A stretch of DNA of 64,000 nucleotides from Pseudomonas citronellolis (GTDB lineage: Bacteria; Pseudomonadota; Gammaproteobacteria; Pseudomonadales; Pseudomonadaceae): contig NZ_FOLS01000005.1 of the NCBI RefSeq assembly GCF_900112375.1, positions 1 through 64,000 of the forward strand, given 5' to 3'. The notes under the pieces were generated by a model that saw nothing but the letters and a program-made list of their open reading frames with translations, did no database searches and was not told where the DNA came from. The stretch's first letter is position 1; every line of letters starts with the position of its first letter. Made by a program: the position numbers and the translations under genes. Shown piece by piece: positions 20,633 to 30,892 of the stretch.

Positions 20633-22765
20633 TCAGGCCTTGAACTGCTGCACCAGGCGGTGCTGTTGCTCGGCGCTGTGGTTCAGCTGCTGGCTCAGGT
20701 GCGCCGAGCGCTCGGCCTGGTCCGACAGGGCCTGGGTCACGTCGCGGATGGCGCCGATGTTGCGGCCGATCTCCTCGGCCACGCTGCTCTGCTCCTCGGC
20801 GGCGCTGGCGATCTGCAGGTTCATGTCGCTGATCAGGTTCACCGCGCCGGTGATGCGCTGCAGCGCGTCTATCGCCTGGCGCGCCTGCTGCACGTTGTCC
20901 TGGGCCTGGCGGTAGCTGCTGTGCATGGCGTCGGCCACCGACAGGCTGCGCGCCTGCAGGTTTTCGATCACCCCGCGAATCTCCTCCACCGAATCCTGGG
21001 TGCGCCTGGCCAGGCCGCGCACCTCGTCGGCCACCACGGCGAAGCCGCGCCCGGATTCGCCGGCCCGCGCCGCTTCGATGGCGGCGTTCAGCGCCAGCAG
21101 GTTGGTCTGTGCGGCGATGCTCTGGATCACCTCCAGGATGGCGCCGATCTGCTCGTTGCTGCTGGCCAGGTTCTGCAGCTCGCCCATGGCCTGGTTCATG
21201 TCGCCGGCCAGGGCGTCGATGCCGGCGCTGGTGGCCTCGATGGTGGCGTAGCCCTGCTGGCTGGCGCGCTCGGCCTCGCTGGCGGCCTGGGCGGCGCTGG
21301 CCGCGCTCTGCGCCGAGGCGTTGGCGGTGGCGGACATCTCCTGCAGCGCGGTGGCGACCATGTCGATCTCGCGGAACTGCTGCTGGATGCCGTCGCTGGT
21401 CTGGCGGGCGATGGCGGCGGTCTGGTCGGCGCCGGCGCGGGCCTCGCCGCTGGCGGTCTGCACCGCGGCGATGCTCGGCTGCAGCTTGTCGAGGAAGCGG
21501 TTGAAGGCCAGGGCCAGGCGGCCGAGCTCGTCGTGGCGCGGGTAGTTCAGGCGGCGGGTGAGGTCGCCTTCGCCGTCGGCGATGTCCTCCAGCATGCGCG
21601 CTAGGCCGAGGATCGGCCGGCTGATGCCGCGGGCGGTGAGGGTGATGATGCCCAGGCCGAATAGCGCCACCAGCGCGCCCAGGCCGATTTCCAGCCAGGT
21701 GCTGCGCGCGCGCAGGCCTTCGAGGGTGTGCTTCAGCGACTGCGCCGGGGCCAGCAGCACCTGCCGGGGCACGCTGAGCAGGATGCCCCAGGGCTTGGCG
21801 CCGGCCAGCGGCGCCAGGCTGGCGAGCACGCTCACGTCCTCGCCCTGGTCGTAGGCCAGCGAGCGGCCCTGGGCCATGTCGCCCAGCAGCTGGGGCAGCG
21901 CCGCGTCCTTGAACGGCTGGCCGAGGCCGGCGGCGTTGGCGCTGTCGCTGGCCAGCAGGCCGTTGGGGCTGAGGATGCGGATGCGCCCCTGGCCGTCGAA
22001 CAGCTGGCGGCTGCCCTCGACGCTGCTCTGCTGCAGCGCCGCGAGGTCGATGTCGAAGCCCACGGCGGCGACGAACTTGCCGTCCTCCAGCAGCGGCAGG
22101 GTGATGCTGGTGACCAGCCGGCGCTGCCCGGAGGCGTCGTCGAAGTAGGGGTCGAGCACGCAGGGCTGCAGGCTGTCCCGCGAGCAGGTGAAGAAGGCGT
22201 TGTACGGCTGGCCGCTGGGGCCGGGGGTGGTGTCGGCCAGCACCTGCTCGGTGCCGACCACGTTCTGCTGCTGGCCGCCGCTGCGCAGCAGGTAAAGGGT
22301 GAAGCGGCCGTTCTCGTTGCTGCCCAGCTCGTCGCGGCCCTTGAAGCGGGCGTCGGCGCCGTCCAGGGCATCGACGCCGAAGACCACGAACAGCCCCAGC
22401 AGCTCCGGGTGCGCGGCCAGGGTGCCGCCCATCTCGGCGACCACCTTGCGCCGCAGCGCCTCGGCGTCGAGGTTGCCCAGGCGCTGCTGCTCGCGCAGCG
22501 CCTGCAGGGTGCGCGACAGGCCCTCGCCGAGCAGCAGCTTGTCCTGCAGCTGGCGTTGCAGTTGCAGGGCCTGCACCTGGCCCTGGGTCTGCAGGCTGGC
22601 GTGGGCGGCCCCGGCGAACAGCTTGCCGCTGTCCTCGGCGATCACCTGGCTGTCCTGGCGCGCCTGGTACAGCGACAGGCCGATCAGGGTGGCGGCGATG
22701 CCCAGCAGGCACAGGCCGGCGAGCCAGGTGATGCGGCCCTGGAGGGTGGAGTGGATGCTGCGCAT
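20633..22765 (-). CDS. Methyl-accepting chemotaxis protein with periplasmic dCache-type sensor
   Basis: This 710-aa chemoreceptor has an N-terminal transmembrane helix (about 10-32), a large periplasmic region of about 320 residues resembling dCache ([30 protein letters not shown]), and a second helix near 360-380. A HAMP region follows ([20 protein letters not shown]), then a cytoplasmic signalling hairpin with the conserved tip [21 protein letters not shown] precedes the start. It converges on qhpG with adjacent stop codons. Size and layout resemble the Pseudomonas amine receptors (TlpQ/McpU type), and the neighbourhood of amine genes makes amines a plausible ligand, but no ligand can be read from the sequence. 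Confidence 0.88.
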   Translation of the reverse strand: MRSIHSTLQGRITWLAGLCLLGIAATLIGLSLYQARQDSQVIAEDSGKLFAGAAHASLQTQGQVQALQLQRQLQDKLLLGEGLSRTLQALREQQRLGNLDAEALRRKVVAEMGGTLAAHPELLGLFVVFGVDALDGADARFKGRDELGSNENGRFTLYLLRSGGQQQNVVGTEQVLADTTPGPSGQPYNAFFTCSRDSLQPCVLDPYFDDASGQRRLVTSITLPLLEDGKFVAAVGFDIDLAALQQSSVEGSRQLFDGQGRIRILSPNGLLASDSANAAGLGQPFKDAALPQLLGDMAQGRSLAYDQGEDVSVLASLAPLAGAKPWGILLSVPRQVLLAPAQSLKHTLEGLRARSTWLEIGLGALVALFGLGIITLTARGISRPILGLARMLEDIADGEGDLTRRLNYPRHDELGRLALAFNRFLDKLQPSIAAVQTASGEARAGADQTAAIARQTSDGIQQQFREIDMVATALQEMSATANASAQSAASAAQAASEAERASQQGYATIEATSAGIDALAGDMNQAMGELQNLASSNEQIGAILEVIQSIAAQTNLLALNAAIEAARAGESGRGFAVVADEVRGLARRTQDSVEEIRGVIENLQARSLSVADAMHSSYRQAQDNVQQARQAIDALQRITGAVNLISDMNLQIASAAEEQSSVAEEIGRNIGAIRDVTQALSDQAERSAHLSQQLNHSAEQQHRLVQQFKA

Positions 22766-22858
22766 GGGGAGGCCTCCCTGGAAACCGCGAAACCCGCCGG
22801 CGCGCCACGGCCGGGATGGGGCCGGCGGTGGCGCGGAGGCGGGTTCGTGGCTTGTGGC

Positions 22859-24193
22859 TTAGAAGGTGCTGGTGAAGATCAGCTGGGTGTAGAGGTTGTC
22901 GTCGTTGCCGCCGATCTGGGTGCCGCCTTGCTCGGCGCTCTTCTTCGGCTTGTACACGCCGACCAGCGGGGTGATGGTCAGGTGCGGGCTGACGGTCCAG
23001 TCGGCGTACAGGTCGATCTCGTGGCCGCCGAGGTTGCCCAGGTCCTTGTCGATGGTGTCGAAGCGGAACCACTGCAGGCCGACGTCGAAGGTCTCCGTCG
23101 GCTGGATCCTGGCGCCGACGTTGTGGACGCGGGTGTTGCTGTTGAACGGGCCGGAGTAGTTGCCCGCCACCTCGCCCTGGAACCAGGTGCCGAAGCCGCG
23201 GCTGAAGCCGTAGAACAGCGGATCGAAGCCTTCGGAGAAGCGGCTGAAGCGGTAGCTGACGTAGGGCTTCCAGGCGGCGTCGGCGAAGGTCCAGCCGGCT
23301 TCCAGGTACCAGGCGTTCTCGTCGTCGGCGTGGCGCTTGTCCTGCCAGGCGTACTCGCCGGAGAGGAACAGGTTCTCCACGCCGGCGTTGCCCTGGCCGC
23401 GCAGGCTGTAGGTCTTCATGTCCTTGCGGTCGAGCTGGGCGGGGGAGGCGTACTGCTCGTCGATGTCGGTGACGTCGATGTAGGTCAGGCCCAGGGTGCC
23501 GGCGTCACTGACGTGCTCCAGGGTGCCGACGTACAGCTCGGGCTTGGCCTGGGCCGGGTTGTCGGACTTCAGGCGCATGATGTCGCCGCGCCAACCCTGC
23601 TTGCCGCCGATGCGCAGCACCGCGGTCTCGTCGAAGCTGCGGCGGCCGGCCAGGTAGTAGGCGCCGCCGCGGTCGAACATGCCGTCGGCCAGGCCATTGC
23701 CGAAGTTGAGGGCGTCGCCGTTGATCAGGAAGCCGTCGCCGACCACGATGTTCTGGCGGCCGAAGGAGAAGTCGATGCCGTCCTCGCCCAGCACCGGGAA
23801 CAGCGTGCCCGAGCGCCAGCCCAGGTAGGCGTCCTCGATCTTGGTGGTGCGCTCGGAGCCGTCGGTGAAGCCGGCGGCGTCGCCATCGCCCCAGGTCGCC
23901 GAGCTGAGCAGGGCGAAGGCGCCATACACGCTGCCGGCGCCGCCCAGGCGCTGGTCGCCGCTGAGGCCGTACTTGATGAAGCCTTCCTGCCAATAGGACG
24001 AGCCTTTGCCCTTGGTGCCGCTCTGCGCATAGTTCTCCTGGCTGTGCAGCAGCGCGTAGACCGCGGTGAGGTCGGCGTTGAGGTGGGTGTCGTCGGTGGA
24101 ATACAGCGAATAGGCGCTGGCCTGGCCGCTGCCCGCGATCAGCAGGGCGAGCAGCGTCGGGCGCAGGACGGTGGATCGGGTCATGGCGTGCAT
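22859..24193 (-). CDS. Outer-membrane beta-barrel protein, alginate-export/porin-like
   Basis: The 444-aa protein has a cleavable signal peptide (VLRPTLLALLIAGSGQASA) and alternating amphipathic strands throughout. It ends in phenylalanine (LIFTSTF), the usual outer-membrane barrel signature. Internal sequences such as FGRQNIVVGDGFLINGD resemble Alginate_exp-type porins rather than OprD. It may be the outer-membrane uptake channel of this locus. The ATG at 24184 (MTRSTVL), with GGA 8 nt upstream, is an alternative and perhaps better start. It is read in the same direction as the chemoreceptor, 93 bp upstream of it. Confidence 0.75.
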   Translation of the reverse strand: MHAMTRSTVLRPTLLALLIAGSGQASAYSLYSTDDTHLNADLTAVYALLHSQENYAQSGTKGKGSSYWQEGFIKYGLSGDQRLGGAGSVYGAFALLSSATWGDGDAAGFTDGSERTTKIEDAYLGWRSGTLFPVLGEDGIDFSFGRQNIVVGDGFLINGDALNFGNGLADGMFDRGGAYYLAGRRSFDETAVLRIGGKQGWRGDIMRLKSDNPAQAKPELYVGTLEHVSDAGTLGLTYIDVTDIDEQYASPAQLDRKDMKTYSLRGQGNAGVENLFLSGEYAWQDKRHADDENAWYLEAGWTFADAAWKPYVSYRFSRFSEGFDPLFYGFSRGFGTWFQGEVAGNYSGPFNSNTRVHNVGARIQPTETFDVGLQWFRFDTIDKDLGNLGGHEIDLYADWTVSPHLTITPLVGVYKPKKSAEQGGTQIGGNDDNLYTQLIFTSTF

Positions 24194-24348
24194 CCGTATC
24201 GTTATTGTTGGCAGGGGACGAAACTGCCTGGGATGCTAAGGCCATGGGCGCTGCTGGCCTTGTGCCTGTCTGCCAAGTGCTTGGATGTGCTTGCCAGATG
24301 TCTGCGGGATCGCGGACGGAGCCCGCTTCGGGTGCAAGGGAAACACCC

Positions 24349-24662
24349 GTAGGATGGGTTGAGCGAAGCGATACCCATCACCGATGGCCGCATGGGTATC
24401 GCAAGCTCAACCCATCCTACGAAAAGCATCTCGGCGCAGGTGGCGGGATGCAGGGCGGACAGGTGCCTCTCGGAAACCTGTAGGAGCAGGCCCTGCCTGC
24501 GATTCGCGCGCAGGGCGCGCTCCTACATGGGAATGGTGTGAGTGGCGCAGCGTAGGAGCGGATCTCATCCGCGAACCGCGCCGGAACCCCCGGCTATCGC
24601 GGACAAGGTCCGCTCCTACGTGGCAGGGAAACTCGGGCGTAGGAGCGGACTCCGTCCGCGAT
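24349..24662. repeat. Mixed REP-type repeats between the porin and ABC transporter genes
   Basis: The 571-bp gap 24194-24764 carries no gene. At 24349-24420 is an inverted pair: GTAGGATGGGTTGAGC... facing ...GCTCAACCCATCCTAC. At 24480-24526, 24552-24619 and 24639-24662 are GTAGGAGC...GCTCCTAC units whose inner sequence varies (GGGCCCTGCCTGC, GGATCTCATCCGCG, GGACTCCGTCCGCG). These are Pseudomonas REP-type palindromes. The remainder shows nothing recognisable. Confidence 0.8.
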
Positions 24663-24764
24663 GGCTTCCCGGTGGCTCCGGGCCATGCGCTCGTGGGGAA
24701 GCCCAGCCGGCGGCGCTGTCCGGGGCGCCGACAATCCCCCGGACAGCGCCGCCGGCGTGGCTGC

Positions 24765-25580
24765 TCAGTGCCCGGCCGGCTTGGCGGCGGCGCGCCCGGC
24801 GAGCATGCGGCCGAGCAGGGCGAGGAGGGTGATGGCGATCAGCAGCACCGAGATGGCCGCCACCGCCGGGTCGATGTTGTCGCGCAGGCCGGACCAGATC
24901 TGCCGCGGCAGGGTGTTGACCTCGGTGCTGGTGACGAACAGCGTCACCGCGATCTCTTCCCAGCTCAGTGCGAAGCACAGCAGCGCGGTGCTGGCCACGC
25001 CCAGCTTGAGGTTTGGCAGCACCACCAGGAAGGTGGTCTGCGCCAGGCTGGCGCCGAGGTTGCGCGCGGCCAGTTCGATGCGCCGGTCCAGTTGGCTCAG
25101 GGCCACCAGCATGGTCACCACGCCGTAGGGCACCACCATCACGATGTGGGCGATGGTCAGGCCGAACAGGGTGTCGTAGCCCAGGCCGGGGGCGAACTTG
25201 CTGACCGTGGTTTCCATGAAGTACAGCACCATCGCCGAGATCATCGGCGGGATGGCCATGGGCAGCAGCACCAGGCCGATCAGCAGCGCCGCCCAGCGCG
25301 AGCGCAGGTACCAGATGCCCAGGGCGAAGCTCACCGCCAGGGCGGTGGCGACCACACAGGCGGCGCTGGCCACCACCAGGCTCTGGCCCACCGCCGAGAG
25401 CCACTCGGGGCTGTCCAGCAGGGCCTTGTAGTGGCGCAGCGACCAGTTGCCGTCGGGCATGGAGAGGAAGCGCTTGCCGGTGAAGGACACCGGGATCACC
25501 GCCAGCAGCGGGAACAGCATGAAGATCATCGCCATGGCGGCGAGCAGGCGGCTCGGCGCGCGGCTTTCGTGTGCGTTCAT
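24765..25580 (-). CDS. ABC transporter permease, PotC/PotI type
   Basis: The inner-membrane permease (271 aa) has about six transmembrane helices and the permease signature EAA-like stretch (ELAARNLGASLAQTTFLVVLPNL). It is the second permease of a spermidine/putrescine-class importer with the permease, binding-protein and ATPase genes just upstream. The gap to the previous permease is 10 bp. The substrate is not determined; polyamine or another small cation is suggested by family and by the gamma-glutamylpolyamine genes at 34-37 kb. Confidence 0.85.
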   Translation of the reverse strand: MNAHESRAPSRLLAAMAMIFMLFPLLAVIPVSFTGKRFLSMPDGNWSLRHYKALLDSPEWLSAVGQSLVVASAACVVATALAVSFALGIWYLRSRWAALLIGLVLLPMAIPPMISAMVLYFMETTVSKFAPGLGYDTLFGLTIAHIVMVVPYGVVTMLVALSQLDRRIELAARNLGASLAQTTFLVVLPNLKLGVASTALLCFALSWEEIAVTLFVTSTEVNTLPRQIWSGLRDNIDPAVAAISVLLIAITLLALLGRMLAGRAAAKPAGH

Positions 25581-25590
25581 TCGGCGTTCC

Positions 25591-26424
25591 TCATCCCACC
25601 AGCTTGTCGACGCGGGTCATGCGCAGCAGCGCCCAGATCAGCCCCGCCACCAGCGCCAGCAGCACCACCGAGAGCGCCGCGCCCAGGCCCCAGTTGCTGG
25701 TCTGGAACATCTGCAGGTAGACGTACTCGGCCACCATCACCGTCTGCCCGCCGCCGAGGATCGCCGGGGTGATGAAGAAGCCCAGGCAGAACACGAAGAC
25801 GATGATGAAGGCGCCGAGGATGCCAGGGATGGTCTGCGGCACGAAGATGCTCCAGAAGGTGCGCAGCTGCCCGGCGCCTAGGCCGCGGGCGGCCAGCAGC
25901 ACGCGCGGGTCGAGGCGGCGCATGGTCGACACCAGCGGGAACAGCGCGAAGGGCACCATGAAGTGGACCATGCCGATCACCACTCCCAGCTCGTTGCGCG
26001 TCAGCTGCAGCGGCTCGCTGGTGATGCCCAGCGCCTGCAGCCAGCCGTTGAGCAGACCGTTGCTGCGCAGGGCGATCAGCCAGCCGAAGGCGCGCACCAG
26101 CACCGACAGCCAGAAGGGGATGAACACGCAGATTTCCACCATGCGCTGCCAGAACGGCGGGCTGTACACCCAGCAGTAGGCCATCAGGTAGGCGATCAGC
26201 AGCGACACCACGCTCACCGTGGTGCACAGGCGGAAGGTGCGCCAGAGCACGTCGTGGATCGCCGGGTCGCTGGCGATGCGCTGGTACTGCTCGATGCCCG
26301 GGGTGGGCAGGCTGAAGCTCCAGCCCACCACCCCGGCGAAAGGCAGCACGTAGAACAGCAGCAGCACCAGCGGCAGCGGCGCCAGCAGCAGGGCCAGCTT
26401 CAGCCGCGAGGGGTTCTCCGCCAT
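25591..26424 (-). CDS. ABC transporter permease, PotB/PotH type
   Basis: This 277-aa permease has six predicted helices. The cytoplasmic coupling motif is in LLAARGLGAGQLRTFWSIFVPQTIPGI. It pairs with the downstream permease to form the membrane channel of the Pot-like importer. It lies 9 bp downstream of the binding-protein gene, so one operon is implied. Confidence 0.85.
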   Translation of the reverse strand: MAENPSRLKLALLLAPLPLVLLLFYVLPFAGVVGWSFSLPTPGIEQYQRIASDPAIHDVLWRTFRLCTTVSVVSLLIAYLMAYCWVYSPPFWQRMVEICVFIPFWLSVLVRAFGWLIALRSNGLLNGWLQALGITSEPLQLTRNELGVVIGMVHFMVPFALFPLVSTMRRLDPRVLLAARGLGAGQLRTFWSIFVPQTIPGILGAFIIVFVFCLGFFITPAILGGGQTVMVAEYVYLQMFQTSNWGLGAALSVVLLALVAGLIWALLRMTRVDKLVG

Positions 26425-26433
26425 GGGCTCACC

Positions 26434-27549
26434 TCACTTGGAAACGTGGGTCAGGTACTGCTCCAGGGCCACCGCGTAGTGGTCGGTGTACCACTCGTGG
26501 CTGAGCATGATCTGCCTGGGCAGGTTGTCCGGGTCGGTGCAGTTCAGGTGCTTGCGGTCGGCCGGGATGAGCGCGGCGGCGGCCGGGTTGGCCGGGCCGT
26601 TGCCGAACATCTTGAACAGCTCCACCTGGGATTGCGGGTCCTGGGCGTAGGCGATGAAGCGCATGGCCGCGTCCTTGCCCGCCGGGTTGCCCTTGAGCAC
26701 GCCCCAGTTGCTGCAGCCCAGCAGGGCGTTGTCGAAGGTCCACTTGATGCGGCCCTCGCTGTCCTCGGTGATGATCTGGGCGCGGGTGTTCCAGATGGCG
26801 CCCATGCTCACCTCGCCCTCGATCAGCAGCTGCTGGGTCTCGGCGCCCGAGCCCCAGAAGGCCAGGATGTGCGGCTTGAGTTCGTCGATCTTCTTCAGCG
26901 CGCGCGGCACGTCCAGCGGGTAGAGCTTGTCCGGCTCGACGCCGTCGGCCAGCAGCGCGGCCTCCAGCATGCCGTTCATCCACTTGTACAGGGTGCGTTT
27001 GCCGGGGAAGGCCTGCACGTCCCAGAAGTCCTTCCAGGTCTTCGGCGCCTTGTCGCCGAAGCGCTCGCTGTCGTAGGCGATCACGTAGCTGAGCATGTAG
27101 TCGGCGATGCCGTATTCGTAGGCGAAGCCCGGCAGCACCTTGTCCCTGGAGACGATGCCGTAGTCGATCGGCTCCACCAGGTTTTCCTTGCCCAGGTTCT
27201 GCAGGATGGAGCTTTCCGCATCGACCACGTCCCAGCTCACCCGGCCACTGCTCATCTGGGTGCGGATGGCGCCCTCGGTGGGGCCGCTGCCGTCGATCTT
27301 CACCGGGATGCCGGTGCTCTTGGAAAAGCCCTCGGTCCAGGCCTTGCCGAACGCCTTGATGGCGTCGCCGCCCCAGTTCACCACCACCAGCGGCTTGTCG
27401 CCGGCGGCGAAGCTGACGCCGCTGCGCAGCGCCAGGGGCAGGGCGGCCAGCAGGCCCATGCCCTTGAGGAAGGTGCGGCGGTCGATCTGCCCGCGGCGGG
27501 CCTTTTCCATGAGGACTTCGATGCAGTCTTGCTGATGCGGGTTGAACAT
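26434..27549 (-). CDS. Polyamine-type ABC transporter substrate-binding protein
   Basis: This 371-aa periplasmic binding protein has a twin-arginine-like leader, RRTFLKGMGLLAALPLALRS, preceded by a 20-residue N-extension. The start MFNPHQQDC at 27549 is preferred to the longer open frame because the upstream codons are read through the intergenic gap. The mature part resembles PotD/PotF (LVVVNWGGDAIKAFGKAW; ...MGAIWNTRAQ). Twin-arginine export would imply folding before secretion, which is uncommon for this family. It is flanked by the ATPase gene upstream and two permease genes downstream. Confidence 0.85.
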   Translation of the reverse strand: MFNPHQQDCIEVLMEKARRGQIDRRTFLKGMGLLAALPLALRSGVSFAAGDKPLVVVNWGGDAIKAFGKAWTEGFSKSTGIPVKIDGSGPTEGAIRTQMSSGRVSWDVVDAESSILQNLGKENLVEPIDYGIVSRDKVLPGFAYEYGIADYMLSYVIAYDSERFGDKAPKTWKDFWDVQAFPGKRTLYKWMNGMLEAALLADGVEPDKLYPLDVPRALKKIDELKPHILAFWGSGAETQQLLIEGEVSMGAIWNTRAQIITEDSEGRIKWTFDNALLGCSNWGVLKGNPAGKDAAMRFIAYAQDPQSQVELFKMFGNGPANPAAAALIPADRKHLNCTDPDNLPRQIMLSHEWYTDHYAVALEQYLTHVSK

Positions 27550-27608
27550 GAATGCAGCTCCCAGGCGGGGATGGCGAAAAGGGGGAGGGCGCGCGGGCGC
27601 CCCGGGAA

Positions 27609-28703
<1,095 letters not shown>

Positions 28704-28811
28704 CTCGTCTTATTCTTGTTCTGTGGCGCGGCGACCCAGCGGCCAGCCGTCCTTTTGCGCAGTATTGTCAAATCCTCCTGCGCTTCAATCGCGTTTTTTC
28801 GCCGTCATTGT

Positions 28812-29741
28812 TCAAATTCCTTCACCAATCACGCCGCCACGGCTGCCCTTGCGGAACTGTTCGGACAGCCGCAGCTCGGCCTTCATCCAGGCCTTGAAGG
28901 CCTGCACGTCGGGGCGCTCGCTCTTGGCCGCGTCGGTGACGAAGTAGTAGCGGTTCGGCGGCTCGATGGAGACGTTGAACAGCCGCACCAACTGCCCCTT
29001 GGCCATGGCGTCGCCGCTGACCAGGGCGTCGCCCATGGCCACGCCTTGCCCGGCGATGGCCGCCGACTGCACCAGGTGCGCGTCGGAGAAGACGATGCCG
29101 TTGCGCACGTTGAGGTCGCGTACCCCGGCGGCGGCCGCCCACAGCAGCCAGTCGGAGTGGTCGACCATGTGCAGCAGCGGCAGGTTGGCCAGGTCCTCCG
29201 GCGAGTCCAGCCCGCCGGCGGCGTTGAGCAGCGAGGGGCTGCACACCGGGAAGGTGTCGAGGGTGGCGATCAATTCGACGTGCAGGTCCGGCCAGTCGCC
29301 CACGCCGTAGGCGATGAACAGGTCGACGTCGCGGTTGCTGACGTCGTCGGGAATCCGCGGCGCCACCAGGTTCAGTTCGACCTGCGGGTGGGCGCGCTGG
29401 AACTTGCCGATCTGGTGGCACAGCCAGTAGGTGGCGAAACCCGGGGTGCAGCTCACGCACAGGCGCCCGGCGATCTCCTGGGCGTCGGTGAAGCGCCGCG
29501 CCTCGTTGAGGATGCCCAGGGCGCGCTGGGTCTCGCGGGCGAAGTACTCGCCGCGGTAGGTCAGCACGATGCCGCGCCCGGATTTCTCGATCAGCGCGGT
29601 GCCCAGGCATTCCTCCAGGCTGCGCAACTGGTGGCTCACGGCGCTGCGGGTCAGGCTCAGCTCGCTGGCGGCGGCGGACAGGCTGCCCAGGCGGGCGACG
29701 GCGTCGAGCACGCGCAGGGCGGTCATCGAAGGGAAGCGCAT
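28812..29741 (-). CDS. LysR-family transcriptional regulator, GcvA-like
   Basis: The protein (309 aa) has an N-terminal winged helix (LRVLDAVARLGSLSAAASEL) and a periplasmic-binding-like effector domain. The N-terminal pattern and the FVTDAAKSERPDVQAFKAWM ending resemble GcvA-type regulators. It is located 4 bp after the AraC gene and directly before the ABC importer, which it probably controls. Confidence 0.85.
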   Translation of the reverse strand: MRFPSMTALRVLDAVARLGSLSAAASELSLTRSAVSHQLRSLEECLGTALIEKSGRGIVLTYRGEYFARETQRALGILNEARRFTDAQEIAGRLCVSCTPGFATYWLCHQIGKFQRAHPQVELNLVAPRIPDDVSNRDVDLFIAYGVGDWPDLHVELIATLDTFPVCSPSLLNAAGGLDSPEDLANLPLLHMVDHSDWLLWAAAAGVRDLNVRNGIVFSDAHLVQSAAIAGQGVAMGDALVSGDAMAKGQLVRLFNVSIEPPNRYYFVTDAAKSERPDVQAFKAWMKAELRLSEQFRKGSRGGVIGEGI

Positions 29742-29745
29742 GGGC

Positions 29746-30789
29746 TCACTCCTGGTGGGGGCGGGCGCGCCGCTGGCGGAAGCCTTCCGGGGTGGTCCCG
29801 GCGTGGCGCAGGAAGGCGCGGTGGAAGCTGGTGACGTGTTCGTAGCCGAGCAGGAAGGCGATCTCCTGCAGGCTCATGCGGCTGGCCAGCAGGTAGCGCT
29901 CGGCCAGGGCCATGCGCACCTCGTAGACCACGCCCTTGAAGGTCAGGCCGTGGGCGCGCAGGCGCCGCTGCAGGGTGTGCGGCGGCAGGCGGAAGTGCGC
30001 GGCGGCCTGCTCCAGGTCCGGCAGCGGCACCCGGGCGTTCTGCAGCAGGTAGAAGCGCAGGTCGTCGGGCAGTGCCTCGCCGCTCTCGAAGCTGGCCAGG
30101 GTGGCCGCGCCCTGGGCCTGGCACAGGCGCAGCACCGAGGGGTTGGAGGTGGAGAAGGGGCGGTCGTGGAATGCCCGCGGGATGCGCAGCTCGGCGCGGC
30201 TGGCGGCGAACTCGCTGCGGCCGGGGAACAGCTCGGCGTAGAGCGCGGCGTGGGGCGGTGCGGCGAACGGCAGGCGCACCTGCATGCCGGCGCATTCGGC
30301 CAGCTCCGGCAGGCGCTGGCACAGCCAGCGCCAGGTGCTGCTGAACCATTCCTCCAGCAGCGCCTGGGTTTCCACGGGGCTGTAGGGCGGCGCCTGCAGG
30401 GCCAGCACCAGGTGCTCGCCGTGCTCCTCGCGGGTGACGTGGATGGGGTGCGGTAGCAGGCTGGAGGGCTGGCCCAGGGAGATGTCCCAGGAGCGCCGCA
30501 GGTTGGCCGCGCTGATCAGCGCGTAGCCGATCACCCCCAGGTCGAACAGGTTGTAGCGCTGGCCCAGGCGCAGGAAGAAATCGCTGGCGCCGAGCAGCCC
30601 GGCGGCCTGGCGCAGCAGGCGGTAGTAGCGGGCGAAGGTCATGTTGGCAGCGGCCTCGGCGGCCGGCACGCCGAGCCCGGCGAGCAGCGGCGCGAGCGGC
30701 GGCAGCCGGGGCCGGGCCTGCCATTCCTCGAGGAAGCGCTGGTACAGCTGGCGTGCGGCGTAGTCGATGTCGGACTGCTGGTCGGGCAT
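29746..30789 (-). CDS. AraC-family regulator with arabinose-binding-type N-domain
   Basis: The 347-aa protein has an N-terminal sensor region of the Arabinose_bd type found in OruR/ArgR-like Pseudomonas regulators. The C-terminal AraC double helix-turn-helix shows MSLQEIAFLLGYEHVTSFHRAF. It is divergent from the amidohydrolase gene with a 103-bp shared control region that contains two GCTAG half-sites 21 bp apart. It likely activates the amidohydrolase-CobW operon. Confidence 0.87.
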   Translation of the reverse strand: MPDQQSDIDYAARQLYQRFLEEWQARPRLPPLAPLLAGLGVPAAEAAANMTFARYYRLLRQAAGLLGASDFFLRLGQRYNLFDLGVIGYALISAANLRRSWDISLGQPSSLLPHPIHVTREEHGEHLVLALQAPPYSPVETQALLEEWFSSTWRWLCQRLPELAECAGMQVRLPFAAPPHAALYAELFPGRSEFAASRAELRIPRAFHDRPFSTSNPSVLRLCQAQGAATLASFESGEALPDDLRFYLLQNARVPLPDLEQAAAHFRLPPHTLQRRLRAHGLTFKGVVYEVRMALAERYLLASRMSLQEIAFLLGYEHVTSFHRAFLRHAGTTPEGFRQRRARPHQE

Positions 30790-30809
30790 GTTCGTGCTTG
30801 TTATCTGAG

Positions 30810-30863
30810 GCTAGCAAGTTGTCATCTTATGCTAGTCAAAGGCTTCTGGCAGCTCCCTATACT
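30810..30863 (+). promoter_or_regulatory. Candidate AraC-dependent promoter of the amidohydrolase operon
   Basis: Two direct half-sites, GCTAGCAA at 30810 and GCTAGTCAA at 30831, are spaced 21 bp, or two helical turns. The second overlaps a poor -35 (GTCAAA, 30835-30840), followed by 17 bp and a good -10 TATACT (30858-30863). This is the classic layout of an AraC-type class II activated promoter. Confidence 0.55.
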
Positions 30864-30892
30864 CGGCGCAAAACAACAAGGGGAGCACCGAC

